Of a stretch of 54,249 nt of DNA, positions 7,480 through 16,481 are shown in pieces. A model generated the notes under the pieces. That model did not search any database, was not told the DNA's origin, and saw nothing but the letters and a program-made list of their open reading frames with translations. The DNA is from UBA1672 sp964587815 (GTDB taxonomy: Bacteria > Pseudomonadota > Alphaproteobacteria > Micavibrionales > Micavibrionaceae): contig CAZPMH010000016.1 in NCBI GenBank assembly GCA_964587815.1, forward strand, positions 1 to 54,249. Direction: 5' to 3'. A program made the translations under genes and the position numbers. Positions within the stretch are counted from its first letter, which is position 1; each line of letters opens with the position of its first letter.

Positions 7480-9435
7480 TTATGCTGCTGTCTTCACGCC
7501 TTTTTTGACGTAGCGCAGAAGTGCAATCACGGCCGCGGGGGTAACACCGGGGATGCGTGCGGCCTCGCCGAGTGTTTGCGGGCTGACATGCTCTAGCTTT
7601 TGGCGCACTTCGTTGGACAGGCTGCCGATCTCCCTATAATCCAGATTTTTCGGCAGGATGAGGTTTTCATCTTTGCGATAGGCGGCGATGTCGGCATCGT
7701 GGCGCGCCAGATATCCCGCATAGAGAGAGTCGATTTCGATTTGCTCGCGAATGTCGGGCGCGATGTCATTTAGCGCGGGCCAGTGTTTGGCGAGATCATC
7801 CCATGTGATGTTGGGGTATGAAAGGAGCGCGGAGGCACTGCGGCGTGCGCCGTCTTGGTTGACCTTGATGCCTGCAGCTTTTAATTCGGTTGGCGTGGCC
7901 TCCAGTTCGGCGACCAAGGCACGGGCGGCGGTGAGTTGTTCTTTTTTCTGTTCCCACAATTTTACGCGGTCAACGGAGATACAGCCTGCTTCGATACCCT
8001 TATCGGTGAGGCGTTGATCGGCATTGTCGGCGCGCAGACGCAGGCGGTATTCGGCGCGGCTGGTGAACATGCGGTATGGCTCAGGTGCGCCGCGGGTTGT
8101 CAGATCGTCGATTAGTACGCCGATATAAGCATCGGCGCGGTCAAGGGTGAAGGTTTCGGCTGTTTCACGTGAAACGAAACGCGTTGAATCGCTTTGCGGA
8201 TTATCCTGTACGTCTTTTTTATTTATGTTTTGCGCCTGTTTTGCGGCATTTACGCCCGCCATTAGGCCTTGGGCTGCGGCCTCTTCGTAGCCTGTGGTGC
8301 CGTTAATCTGGCCTGCGAGGAATAATCCCGGGATGCGCTTGGTTTCCAGCGTTTTCTTTAAATCGCGCGGGTCGACATAGTCATATTCAATCGCGTAGCC
8401 CCACTCCAGAACTTCTACATTCTCCAGCCCCTTAATCGTGCGGATGAAGGCGTCCTGTACGTCTATGGGCAGGGATGTGGAAATACCATTCGGGTAGACG
8501 GTGTGATCGTCCAGCCCTTCAGGCTCTAAGAATATCTGGTGGCGCGGCTTGTCGGTAAAGCGGTGGATTTTATCCTCAATCGACGGGCAATAGCGTGGGC
8601 CGATGGAATCAATCTGGCCTGAATACATCGGCGATTTGAGAAGGTTTTCCGCGATGATCTTGTGCGTGTCTTCATTGGTGTAGGTGATGTGGCAGGGGAT
8701 TTGCGGCACATCGACGCGTGTGTTCATGTAGGAGAATGGTGTTGGCTGTGCATCGCCGGGCTGTTCATCGCAGGCATCCCAGTCAATGGTGCGGCCGTCG
8801 AGGCGGGCGGGTGTTCCTGTTTTCAAACGCCCGAGTGGGAATTCCAAACGTTCCAGCGTTTCTGCAAGGCCTATGGTTGGTTCTTCACCGACGCGGCCTG
8901 CGGGGATTTTTTCTTCGCCGCGGTGGATCAGGCCGCGCAGGAATGTACCCGTTGTCAGAACTACGGCGTGGCAGCCATATTCTGTGCCGTCGATGGTTTT
9001 CAGCCCCGTGATCGTGCCCTCCTCATCAAGCAGGATGTCATCGGCTGCGCCTTGTACCAGTGTGAGGTTGGGGTAATTGCCCAGTATCTCCTGCATTGCC
9101 TCGCGATAAAGTTTGCGGTCGGCTTGCGCGCGCGGACCGCGAACAGCGGGGCCCTTTGATGCGTTGAGAATGCGGAATTGGATGCCTGCACGATCGATCA
9201 CGCGTGCCATTACACCGTCAAGCGCGTCAATCTCTCGCACAAGGTGGCCTTTGCCCAAGCCGCCGATGGCGGGATTACAGGACATTACGCCGATTGTATC
9301 GAGATTATGGGTGAGTAACGCAGTGTTCGCGCCAGTGCGCGCCGCAGCCGCAGCCGCATCACAGCCGGCATGGCCGCCGCCAACAATAATGACGTCGAAT
9401 TGTGTGTTGTGGTTTGTTTGTGTTTGCGCGCACAT
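7480..9435 (-). CDS. mnmG: tRNA uridine-5-carboxymethylaminomethyl modification enzyme MnmG
   Basis: MnmG (GidA) is the FAD- and NADH-using subunit that works with MnmE to install cmnm5U at wobble position 34 of certain tRNAs. At 651 aa it is slightly long. The N-terminal FAD motif is IVGGGHAGCDAA, followed by SCNPAIGGLGKGHLVREID. The C-terminal helical domain contains the GSLSNEVRQKL region. The VSRET codons near residue 420 overlap a parS site (8161-8176). Its usual neighbour mnmE is 1.2 kb upstream, separated by two plus-strand genes. Confidence 0.97.
   Translation of the reverse strand: MCAQTQTNHNTQFDVIIVGGGHAGCDAAAAAARTGANTALLTHNLDTIGVMSCNPAIGGLGKGHLVREIDALDGVMARVIDRAGIQFRILNASKGPAVRGPRAQADRKLYREAMQEILGNYPNLTLVQGAADDILLDEEGTITGLKTIDGTEYGCHAVVLTTGTFLRGLIHRGEEKIPAGRVGEEPTIGLAETLERLEFPLGRLKTGTPARLDGRTIDWDACDEQPGDAQPTPFSYMNTRVDVPQIPCHITYTNEDTHKIIAENLLKSPMYSGQIDSIGPRYCPSIEDKIHRFTDKPRHQIFLEPEGLDDHTVYPNGISTSLPIDVQDAFIRTIKGLENVEVLEWGYAIEYDYVDPRDLKKTLETKRIPGLFLAGQINGTTGYEEAAAQGLMAGVNAAKQAQNINKKDVQDNPQSDSTRFVSRETAETFTLDRADAYIGVLIDDLTTRGAPEPYRMFTSRAEYRLRLRADNADQRLTDKGIEAGCISVDRVKLWEQKKEQLTAARALVAELEATPTELKAAGIKVNQDGARRSASALLSYPNITWDDLAKHWPALNDIAPDIREQIEIDSLYAGYLARHDADIAAYRKDENLILPKNLDYREIGSLSNEVRQKLEHVSPQTLGEAARIPGVTPAAVIALLRYVKKGVKTAA
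8161..8176. promoter_or_regulatory. parS: parS centromere-like site 1 (inside mnmG)
   Basis: The 16 bases TGTTTCACGTGAAACG match the ParB binding palindrome TGTTTCACGTGAAACA at 15 of 16 positions. The site lies in mnmG where the codons read VSRET, a common way for parS to be embedded in genes. It is about 2.2 kb from parA and 11 kb from the candidate origin. Confidence 0.9.
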
Positions 9436-9555
9436 TGTTGTATTCTTTACTTTTTCTGAGGTTATACATTTTTATTGTTTCTTTTTCCAGAAAAGAATTA
9501 ACATGCATATACGCATCGGCGCTTGTAGATGAGGGTCAGATAAGGCAGTGAGAGT

Positions 9556-10050
9556 ATGAATAGCGATCCGTTAACGGATAAATGGGGACAGGAGCCTGCG
9601 GAAAGGCGGCCGACCGATGACATTGAGCCTACAAAGTATACCGTGCTCACGCGGTTAAAAGCAGAGTATCTGGAGACGTTTGGCGAGCATGGGCGTGATA
9701 TTATGCTCGATATGGTTAATTCACCGCGTTTGCATGGCAATAAGATGCCCGGAGAACCGATGGACGAGTACTTCCCCGGGGATGTTTACGCCAACGCCGT
9801 CGGCCTTTACTTTATAGAGCGTACAATGGGGATGAAGAGCGCCGATGATGCCTATGATGCGATGATTGCGAATATTGACGCCTGGGCGCGCACGTCGCAC
9901 CAATTTCCGATTGAGGAGGGGCATTATCCTGAGCAGGCGTGGATGGAAAACTTTACCGCGTCGCGTATGATTGACTTAATTGGGACGGATCAGCCGCCGT
10001 TGGGAACGATTTTACCGACAGCGACATCTGACGATAAGCCGGGATTTTAG
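9556..10050 (+). CDS. Hypothetical protein, 164 aa, paralog of the next gene
   Basis: Unknown function. Its central region (about 33-92: ETFGEHG, then MDEYFPGDVYANAVGLYF) aligns without gaps to the next gene (ERFGKEG, then PEGFYPGMEYSLPASLYF), so the two arose by tandem duplication. The most conserved part is PG-x2-Y-x5-LYF. Both proteins are acidic and appear soluble, with no signal peptide or membrane helix. Start is the ATG at 9556; GAGAG lies very close upstream. It is divergent from mnmG and sits between mnmG and mnmE. Confidence 0.65.
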   Translation: MNSDPLTDKWGQEPAERRPTDDIEPTKYTVLTRLKAEYLETFGEHGRDIMLDMVNSPRLHGNKMPGEPMDEYFPGDVYANAVGLYFIERTMGMKSADDAYDAMIANIDAWARTSHQFPIEEGHYPEQAWMENFTASRMIDLIGTDQPPLGTILPTATSDDKPGF

Positions 10051-10077
10051 ATTTAATATTATATATGGAGACGAGCC

Positions 10078-10602
10078 TTGAAATTTAATTTAGACGAAAT
10101 GCAGAGCATGCTTGGGCGCGCTTGGGACGATGTGATTAATTATTACATTGATCATATTATGCATATGGAGCCTACGACGCAGGATGAGATGATGGCTCTA
10201 AGGGATTCATTTAAAGAGCGTTTTGGCAAGGAGGGAGACAGGCAGGTTGCAGCTATGGCTGCTTCTCATGAACTGAATGGTGGTAAACAAGCGAACGAAG
10301 ACCCTGAGGGGTTTTATCCGGGAATGGAATATTCCTTACCTGCATCTTTATATTTTATGCGTAAGGCGCTGGATGAGGAGCGCGGCAAGTACAAGCATTT
10401 TTGTAAAGATGTTGAGAATATGTTTGAAAAGAACGGCGCAGAATGCGGCCCTATTCCGTCGAAATCGTTTATGAAAGAGTTGGTTAAACCACATCTTGAA
10501 ATTCTCTACGCTGCGGAAGCGGAGGCAAGCGCCGATCATGAAGACGTTCAGGATGCCAACCCAAGTGAGGATGGGCGAGATCACGGCGGTATGGCACCGT
10601 AA
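10078..10602 (+). CDS. Hypothetical protein, 174 aa, paralog of the previous gene, TTG start
   Basis: Unknown function; second member of the tandem pair. No ATG fits the start of the frame: the likely initiator is TTG at 10078, with GGAG seven bases upstream (10067-10070). Shared core with the upstream gene: FxxRFGxxG, then ELNGGK and FYPGMEYSLPASLYFM. It has its own C-terminal extension rich in Asp, Glu and Ala. The 27-base spacing implies co-transcription. It ends eight bases before the mnmE stop (convergent). Confidence 0.68.
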   Translation: MKFNLDEMQSMLGRAWDDVINYYIDHIMHMEPTTQDEMMALRDSFKERFGKEGDRQVAAMAASHELNGGKQANEDPEGFYPGMEYSLPASLYFMRKALDEERGKYKHFCKDVENMFEKNGAECGPIPSKSFMKELVKPHLEILYAAEAEASADHEDVQDANPSEDGRDHGGMAP

Positions 10603-10609
10603 AGCGACT

Positions 10610-11965
10610 CTATTTTCCGATACAGAAGTCCCTAAACACGACATCGAGTAAATCTTCGACATCGACGCGGCCTGTAACGCGGCCGAGCTCACGAATGGCA
10701 AGGCGTAAATCTTCGGCGCATAACTCGGGCAGTGGCGCGCTGATCGAACGCTCTAAGCTTTCTTTTGTTGCGGTAATGGACTCGCGGTGACGGGCGCGGG
10801 TTAGAACTGGAGCCTCACCTTTATCTGTGCCGATGAGCGACTTTATGCTCTCTGTCAGATGCTCCAGCAGTTTATCCATCCCCTTATTCGTTTTGGCAGA
10901 GATATAGGGGATATCGCGTGGATGTGACATGCTTATATCGCAATCGGCCTTATTCACAACAGCAATTGTGTTGTCCAGCTTTTCCAGCGCCATGGTGTGC
11001 GGGTCGGGCGTTTTTTCCGTGCCATCATAAAGGAGCAAGCGAATATCAGCCGCGTGCGCTCTTTCCAATGCGCGCCTTATTCCTTCTGCCTCGATTTGAT
11101 CTTGGTTGTCATTGCTCAACTGGTCGGGGCGCAGGCCTGCGGTGTCAGAGATAATAACGGGGTAGCCGCCAATATCGAGGTGGGCTTCGATAATGTCTCT
11201 GGTCGTTCCAGCAGTGGGCGAAACAATCGCAACGTCACGATTCGCAAGGGCATTTACGAGGCTAGATTTTCCCGCGTTGGGCGCGCCGATTACTGCGATA
11301 TGCACGCCGTTGCGCAATCTTTCGCCGCGACGATTGTCATTTAAGTGCGCTTCCATATCGATGCGCAGCGAATCGATTTGGGGTGTGATGGTCGCCATAA
11401 TATCATCGGGTAAGTCTTCATCGGGAAATTCAAGCTCCGCTTCGACATAAGCGAGTATTTTTGTCAATGATATCCGCCACTTATCATAGATTTCTGATAA
11501 ATGGCCGCTCATTTGTACCAAGGCTTGTGCTTTTTGTGCTTGGGTTTCGGCGTGGATGAGGTCAGCCACGGCTTCAGCCTCGGTTAAGTCCATCTTTTCG
11601 TTTTCAAAGGCGCGGCGTGTAAATTCGCCGGGTTCAGCCATTCTATGGTTTTCTAAGGTGGATAGGGCGTCCAGAACGCCCTGTATAACCGCTGAGCCGC
11701 CATGGACGTGATATTCAACCGTGTCTTCGCCCGTGTAGCTGTGTGGGGCGTTGAATAAAATGCACACGGCACTGTCCAGGGTTTCACGTGAAACGGGACG
11801 TTTCAATTTGCGCAGAAGGGCGGTTCGAAAGGTAAGCTGAGATTCATTTGTAAGGGTTTTGTAGCCGTCAAAGGCGTACGTGCCTGATACGCGGATGACG
11901 GCAATGCCCGCCTTTCCCTGCCCGCTGGCGAGGGCGTAGATTGTGTCCGCGGCTTGGGTGGTCAT
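10610..11965 (-). CDS. mnmE: tRNA modification GTPase MnmE
   Basis: MnmE (TrmE) is the GTPase and folate-binding partner of MnmG in wobble-uridine modification. The 451-aa protein has the N-terminal folate-binding domain, a helical domain, and an inserted G domain: GAPNAGKSS (227-235, G1), DTAGLR (G3) and NKAD (G4). The essential C-terminal FCIGK is intact. Residues 58-62, VSRET, are encoded across the second parS-like site. Its ATG overlaps the stop of the upstream DUF6489 gene by four bases (ATGA type), so the two are coupled. Confidence 0.97.
   Translation of the reverse strand: MTTQAADTIYALASGQGKAGIAVIRVSGTYAFDGYKTLTNESQLTFRTALLRKLKRPVSRETLDSAVCILFNAPHSYTGEDTVEYHVHGGSAVIQGVLDALSTLENHRMAEPGEFTRRAFENEKMDLTEAEAVADLIHAETQAQKAQALVQMSGHLSEIYDKWRISLTKILAYVEAELEFPDEDLPDDIMATITPQIDSLRIDMEAHLNDNRRGERLRNGVHIAVIGAPNAGKSSLVNALANRDVAIVSPTAGTTRDIIEAHLDIGGYPVIISDTAGLRPDQLSNDNQDQIEAEGIRRALERAHAADIRLLLYDGTEKTPDPHTMALEKLDNTIAVVNKADCDISMSHPRDIPYISAKTNKGMDKLLEHLTESIKSLIGTDKGEAPVLTRARHRESITATKESLERSISAPLPELCAEDLRLAIRELGRVTGRVDVEDLLDVVFRDFCIGK
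11780..11795. promoter_or_regulatory. parS: parS centromere-like site 2 (inside mnmE)
   Basis: GGTTTCACGTGAAACG matches the parS consensus at 14 of 16 positions, with the inner 14-base palindrome GTTTCACGTGAAAC perfect. It again lies over VSRET codons. About 5.8 kb from parA and 7.6 kb from the candidate origin. Confidence 0.85.
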
Positions 11966-12249
11966 GATTTGTCTGTGCTTTTATCGTTGTCAGATTTGGC
12001 GGATGTGTCAGGCTTTGGCGTGTTTACGCCCATCTGGCCCCAGAAAGCTTTTTGTATGTCACCCAGCCCCTGCATCGTGGCAGGCATCCACGTTTTCATC
12101 ATTTCCTCAGGCGTTAGGTTGCGGATGTTTTCCTGCATGCGGTCTTCGACTTCCTTCATCATTTTTTCCTGCAGCGGCACGATATCCGGCAGCCCTAAAA
12201 ATGCGCGGGCTTCTTCGGGGGTGCATTCAATGTCGAATTTAAATTTCAT
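11962..12249 (-). CDS. DUF6489 family protein, 95 aa
   Basis: Small alphaproteobacterial protein commonly found just upstream of mnmE. The N-terminal KFDIECTPEEARAFLGLPD is the family signature, followed by an amphipathic helix (QEKMMKEVEDRMQENI) and a low-complexity Ser/Asp/Lys tail. Function is not known. Its stop codon overlaps the mnmE start by four bases, indicating coupled translation. Family name is from memory; the context fits it well. Confidence 0.78.
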   Translation of the reverse strand: MKFKFDIECTPEEARAFLGLPDIVPLQEKMMKEVEDRMQENIRNLTPEEMMKTWMPATMQGLGDIQKAFWGQMGVNTPKPDTSAKSDNDKSTDKS

Positions 12250-12305
12250 TGTGTCTGATCCTTAGATTTTGTATTCTGCTGTCATCCAAACCTTATAACA
12301 CATAT

Positions 12306-13985
12306 ATGAGAAGATCGTCAGTGACAACCGAACAGACATCAAATGCGAAAACAGATATTCAGAAATTTGAGGTCGGGCCTGAATATAAGGACGCTGCGCT
12401 GAAGCAGATTAAAGAGATTGTTCGGGGTAATAATTGCAAAGACGAGCAAGTAAAATTAGAGGCATTTGAGGGGCAAATCGTCAAGTTCACGGCACAAACG
12501 GTTCTTAAGGTCAACACGAAGATGAGCCGCAAAGTTGTGCCCGGCAAATTAAGCGGGCCGGTTAAGGTTGAAAGTGACCAAGATGCGCAAAACGCAGCGA
12601 CCAAAGCATATAAGGCGTTATTCAATGATACTGATTCCAGACGGAAAATTCGTGATTCTTTATTATCGCGTAAAGATAAGGGTTTTTCAGTCGATGGCGA
12701 AGTTGTCGAGCTGCCGTTCTGGAAGAAAGATTTTGTCGTTTTCCAGCCCTGCCACGGGTGTAAGACGACAGGCAGTGTGAAGTGTTTACCCTGTGCAGGT
12801 AAAGGGATGGAGCGCTGTCCGCGGTGCGGCGGCAGTGGGATGGGGCATTGTTCACATTGCCATGGCGCACAGATGGTTCAAGGGCAGAATAACCAAAAGG
12901 TGCAATGCCCGACATGCCACGGGCGAGGGCGTACGAGCTGCACGAGTTGTAATCAATCAGGTGTGGTGCGGTGTAAGGTGTGCCGCAGTACAGGCACGAC
13001 CGTTTGTCCGAATTGTAACGGCAATGCTTGGACAAGTGTCGTGCATAGCGCGGGGTTAGAAGCGCGCACGTCTTTTACTTACCCGCGCGAAGATCTGCCG
13101 CAAAAGGTTGTGCAATTGTTAGATGAGAAGGGCGCGGAAATTGATCAGGATGCGACGATCGAGATTGTGCAGGAGTCCGTGCATAATAAGCCCGATGAGG
13201 ATGAAGAGGACGAGCAAAAAAGTTCGCCTGATTATCTGGAAGTTCCTATAAAATATAATGTCACCCTGCCCTATGGTCATGTTGAATATGAGATTAAGGG
13301 CAAATCTTATTACACGTTTTTGTTTGGGAAAAATAACCGCTTGACCCATGTGTCGCCATTTCTGGATGATTTGTTAAAGAATGGGTTGCGCAAGTTAAAG
13401 GACGCCGCCGAGGAGCGCGGTGATGTTGCCGATAATTTGAGGCAGGCCGCGGAGTATCGAACGCTGAAAAGTGTGGTTTTCTTGGCAGCCAAACATTCGG
13501 CAGGTAAAGCCAAGGCGATATTGCGCAAGAATTATCCGATCGGCATATCTGAGCAGGTTATTCAGGAGAGCGTGAATTATGCGGATACGGCGTTGAAATG
13601 CGTGACGAAACAGCCGCGCCTGATCGGCTTGGGTATGGCGTTGGCCTTTAATTTATGCGTGTTTGCGTTGTATGTTTTATCGCCATTGCGCGCGCTTATC
13701 GTCGGGAATATCGGTAACAGTTCCTTGCACCCTATTTTAGATTTTTCCATTGTTTTCGGGCTTGCCTTCATTGGGGTTGTCGGCATTCAAGCCTTTGCAC
13801 AATCGGAGCTGAACAGTGTGTTTGATAAGATTATGCCCGACGTTAAAAAGGGGCGGCCGTCTGCAAAAATGGGGCAGATCGGTTTGTGGTGTTACGGCGG
13901 ATCGATCCTGTGTTTTATCGTTCTGTTAGAGGTAGCCAGACATTTAGGCATGGGCTCAGTGGCTTGGTATAACGCCCTCTTCTGA
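12306..13985 (+). CDS. Membrane protein with DnaJ-type zinc-finger repeats (eight CxxC), no J domain
   Basis: About 559 aa from the ATG at 12306 (GTG at 12321 is an alternative; the frame is open from 12249). A soluble N-terminal part of about 145 residues is followed by eight CxxC motifs between residues 149 and 237 (for example CHGC, CPRCGGSG, CPTCHGRG, CPNCNG). That is twice the four CxxCxGxG units of DnaJ. There is no HPD-containing J domain. An acidic linker (DEDEEDEQ) and a mixed domain follow. Near the C-terminus are three hydrophobic segments: GMALAFNLCVFALYVL, DFSIVFGLAFIGVVGI and SILCFIVLLEVA. It looks like a membrane-anchored zinc-finger protein with the zinc domain in the cytoplasm. 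A role in protein folding or interaction is only inference. It is divergent from the DUF6489 gene. Confidence 0.8.
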   Translation: MRRSSVTTEQTSNAKTDIQKFEVGPEYKDAALKQIKEIVRGNNCKDEQVKLEAFEGQIVKFTAQTVLKVNTKMSRKVVPGKLSGPVKVESDQDAQNAATKAYKALFNDTDSRRKIRDSLLSRKDKGFSVDGEVVELPFWKKDFVVFQPCHGCKTTGSVKCLPCAGKGMERCPRCGGSGMGHCSHCHGAQMVQGQNNQKVQCPTCHGRGRTSCTSCNQSGVVRCKVCRSTGTTVCPNCNGNAWTSVVHSAGLEARTSFTYPREDLPQKVVQLLDEKGAEIDQDATIEIVQESVHNKPDEDEEDEQKSSPDYLEVPIKYNVTLPYGHVEYEIKGKSYYTFLFGKNNRLTHVSPFLDDLLKNGLRKLKDAAEERGDVADNLRQAAEYRTLKSVVFLAAKHSAGKAKAILRKNYPIGISEQVIQESVNYADTALKCVTKQPRLIGLGMALAFNLCVFALYVLSPLRALIVGNIGNSSLHPILDFSIVFGLAFIGVVGIQAFAQSELNSVFDKIMPDVKKGRPSAKMGQIGLWCYGGSILCFIVLLEVARHLGMGSVAWYNALF

Positions 13986-14970
13986 TTCTTTATAAGTCAC
14001 TTACACTTCATTTTAGATTCAATGTCTTAAGTTAAAGAAAAAGGTCGTCCTGAGCATGTAAGCTACAGAACGACCAGTGAGCAAGGGACATAAATACATG
14101 AAAGCAAGAGCTTTCCTACATCCTAATAATTAACAGCGTGTTTGTGGTGAGCAGCCACAAGACATCACAATAGAATGCAGCATTTTACCAGCCGAGCGCC
14201 GGGTTCCAGACAATAGCGATGATGGGAGGATGTTTTGAATAGTTTTGAGCAGAGAAACATCGACTAAAGAGGAGGAGGGAAAATTTGAGTTTTTGTGCTT
14301 GCACACAATTCCATAATTCGCTTCACGTGAAACAGTAGTCTCTGCCACGGAACGATTATTCGTATTAACACCAACATTAGATGTTTTGCGGGTGAAGGAT
14401 ATCACCGTGTCAGGGAGGAAACTGACTTTATATTTTGTGCGAAAAATATGCATTACACCTAACCTAAAAATAAAACTGACATACATACTTTCGTATATGT
14501 CTTTATCTATTTACATAACATCATAAAAGTATTGTTATGACAAACACTATCGTTTCGGATTTAGTTCAGATTTTAGGAATATTTGACTTTTATTGTGTGA
14601 TTTAGCGCCTTCAAATTTCATAAACTATTGATTTAATTATATAATTAATGTGATGAAAATGAGGGCATAGTATCAAAGGGGCTGGTTTAGCGTGAAAAAT
14701 AATTTGTTTTGATCACTGAGCTCTATCGATGCTTATGTCCATTCAAGCTTGAGAATGTTACTTCTTCAGCGGCTCGGCCTTTGATGTAGGGGTTTTTGTT
14801 ATGGCTTGTTATGAATTGATAAGCGTGGAAAGAGCCGCGAGGCAGCACTTAAGAGTGCACTCGTTTTTAAAAACTCAATTCACCTGCTCCATAGACTAGG
14901 TGTTAAACGTCTTTGGGGTTGGTTATCGCGTATATGATGGAAGCGCTAAGATGCAACCCAAATATGATTT
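13986..14970. other. 985-bp gene-poor interval between the zinc-finger gene and rho
   Basis: No convincing protein gene. It contains the third parS-like site (14319-14334), a possible hairpin GAAAGC-aaga-GCTTTC (about 14100-14115), a GGTCGT/ACGACC inverted repeat (about 14043-14077), a perfect 16-base palindrome TTAATTATATAATTAA (14633-14648) in an AT-rich tract, and a palindrome GTTTTTAAAAAC (about 14868-14879) next to GCACT/AGTGC arms. CGGCTC near 14770 can pair with GAGCCG near 14831. A minus-strand frame of 118 codons (14130-14486) lacks a ribosome-binding site and family features. The structured part (14700-14970) could encode a small RNA; I cannot identify it. Confidence 0.5.
14319..14334. 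promoter_or_regulatory. parS: parS centromere-like site 3 (intergenic)
   Basis: CGCTTCACGTGAAACA matches the ParB site at 14 of 16 positions, including the full right half TCACGTGAAACA. Unlike the other two it is outside a recognised gene. It is the copy nearest the candidate origin (about 4.9 kb). Confidence 0.78.
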
Positions 14971-16227
14971 TTATTGATTCATGCTCTGGAAGAATTCGTC
15001 GTTGTTCTTCGTCTGCTTCATCTTACCGAGCAGGAATTCAACGGCGTCGACCGTGCCCATCGGGTTAAGAATACGGCGAAGGACCCACATTTTCTGTAAT
15101 GTGTCTTTATCGACCAGCAATTCTTCTTTCCGTGTACCGGATTTTTGAATATCAATCGCAGGGAAGACGCGTTTGTCAGCCAGCTTACGATCAAGCACGA
15201 TTTCTGAGTTACCTGTTCCTTTAAATTCTTCGAAAATCACCTCATCCATGCGTGATCCGGTATCGATCAATGCCGTGGCGATAATGGTGAGCGAGCCGCC
15301 CTGTTCCACGTTCCGCGCCGCGCCGAAAAATCTTTTCGGGCGTTGTAGGGCGTTGGCGTCCACACCACCGGTGAGGACTTTACCCGATGACGGCACAACG
15401 GTGTTGTACGCGCGGGCTAAACGTGTGATGGAGTCGAGCAAGATGACCACATCGCGCTTATTTTCGACCAGGCGCTTGGCCTTTTCCATCACCATTTCAG
15501 CGACCTGTACGTGTCTGGAGGCCGGCTCATCAAAAGTTGAGGAGACGACTTCGCCGCGTACGCTTCTGGCCATGTCGGTCACTTCCTCAGGACGTTCGTC
15601 GATCAGAAGAACGATAAGGTAAGCGTCAGGGTGGTTGTGCGCGATAGATGTCGCGATGTTTTGCATCATCACCGTTTTACCCGTACGTGGCGGCGCAACA
15701 ATTAGTGCGCGCTGACCGAAACCGATCGGTGATGTGACCTCAATGACGCGTTGGACGTTTGCCTTTTTCGTCGGGTCTTCGAATTCTAATTTTATTTTTC
15801 TGTCGGGATAAAGCGGGGTGAGGTTGTCAAAATTAATGCGGTGGCGCAGTTTTTCGGGCGGTTGGCTGCTGATCGCCCCGACGCGCAGCAGGGCGAAATA
15901 TCGCTCTGAATCTTTGGGTGCGCGGATTTCCCCTTCTACGATGTCTCCTGTTCTGAGGCCGAAGCGGCGCACTTGAGAGGGGGAGACATAAATATCATCA
16001 GGGCCCGGCAGATAGTTTTCTTCAGGGGAGCGTAGGAAGCCGAACCCGTCTTGTAATACTTCGAGAACGCCAACGCCCGAGATTGGCACATCTTGTTTTG
16101 AGAGTTGTTTTAAAATCGCGAACATCATGTCTTGCTTGCGCATGGTGTTACAGTTTTCGATTTCCAATTCTTCGGCGAAAGCCAGCAACTCAGCCGGTGA
16201 GCGTGACTTTAATTCTGTTAAATTCAT
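14971..16227 (-). CDS. rho: Transcription termination factor Rho
   Basis: Rho is the hexameric RNA helicase that ends transcription at rut sites. The 418-aa protein has the usual order: N-terminal helical and cold-shock-like RNA-binding domain (VLEVLQDGFGFLRSPEENYL), Walker A (APPRTGKTVMMQNIA), Walker B region with DERPEEVTDM, and the Q/R-loop segments (RPKRFFGAARNVEQGG). It is downstream of hemE-hemH-hemJ on the same strand. A 254-base leader (16228-16481) separates it from hemJ and probably holds its own promoter and an attenuated leader, since rho is commonly autoregulated; I see no clear hairpin there. Confidence 0.97.
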   Translation of the reverse strand: MNLTELKSRSPAELLAFAEELEIENCNTMRKQDMMFAILKQLSKQDVPISGVGVLEVLQDGFGFLRSPEENYLPGPDDIYVSPSQVRRFGLRTGDIVEGEIRAPKDSERYFALLRVGAISSQPPEKLRHRINFDNLTPLYPDRKIKLEFEDPTKKANVQRVIEVTSPIGFGQRALIVAPPRTGKTVMMQNIATSIAHNHPDAYLIVLLIDERPEEVTDMARSVRGEVVSSTFDEPASRHVQVAEMVMEKAKRLVENKRDVVILLDSITRLARAYNTVVPSSGKVLTGGVDANALQRPKRFFGAARNVEQGGSLTIIATALIDTGSRMDEVIFEEFKGTGNSEIVLDRKLADKRVFPAIDIQKSGTRKEELLVDKDTLQKMWVLRRILNPMGTVDAVEFLLGKMKQTKNNDEFFQSMNQ

Positions 16228-16481
16228 GAGAAGTACTCTTTTATTATTTTTATTCTCTGGTGTTTTTTTCGAGGGATTTACCTTAGTTCTTGTCGGAAGT
16301 CACGCTTTAAAAATTTTACGCTTCGTTCCTTACACCGCTATTTCACGGCAAATATACAGACCCAAAATTTAAATGGATTTTGTTCAAGACTTAATAGCTC
16401 TTATAGCCCTAGTTTTCATATGAGTCAAGAAAATTGATTCGTTTAGAAATTCGAGTATAAGTTTTATTTATTAACAAGGGT

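Noticed and set aside
14130..14486. Minus-strand frame of 118 codons in the interval before rho
   Set aside because: No ribosome-binding site, Ser-rich sequence without domain features, and it contains the parS palindrome; kept as non-coding.
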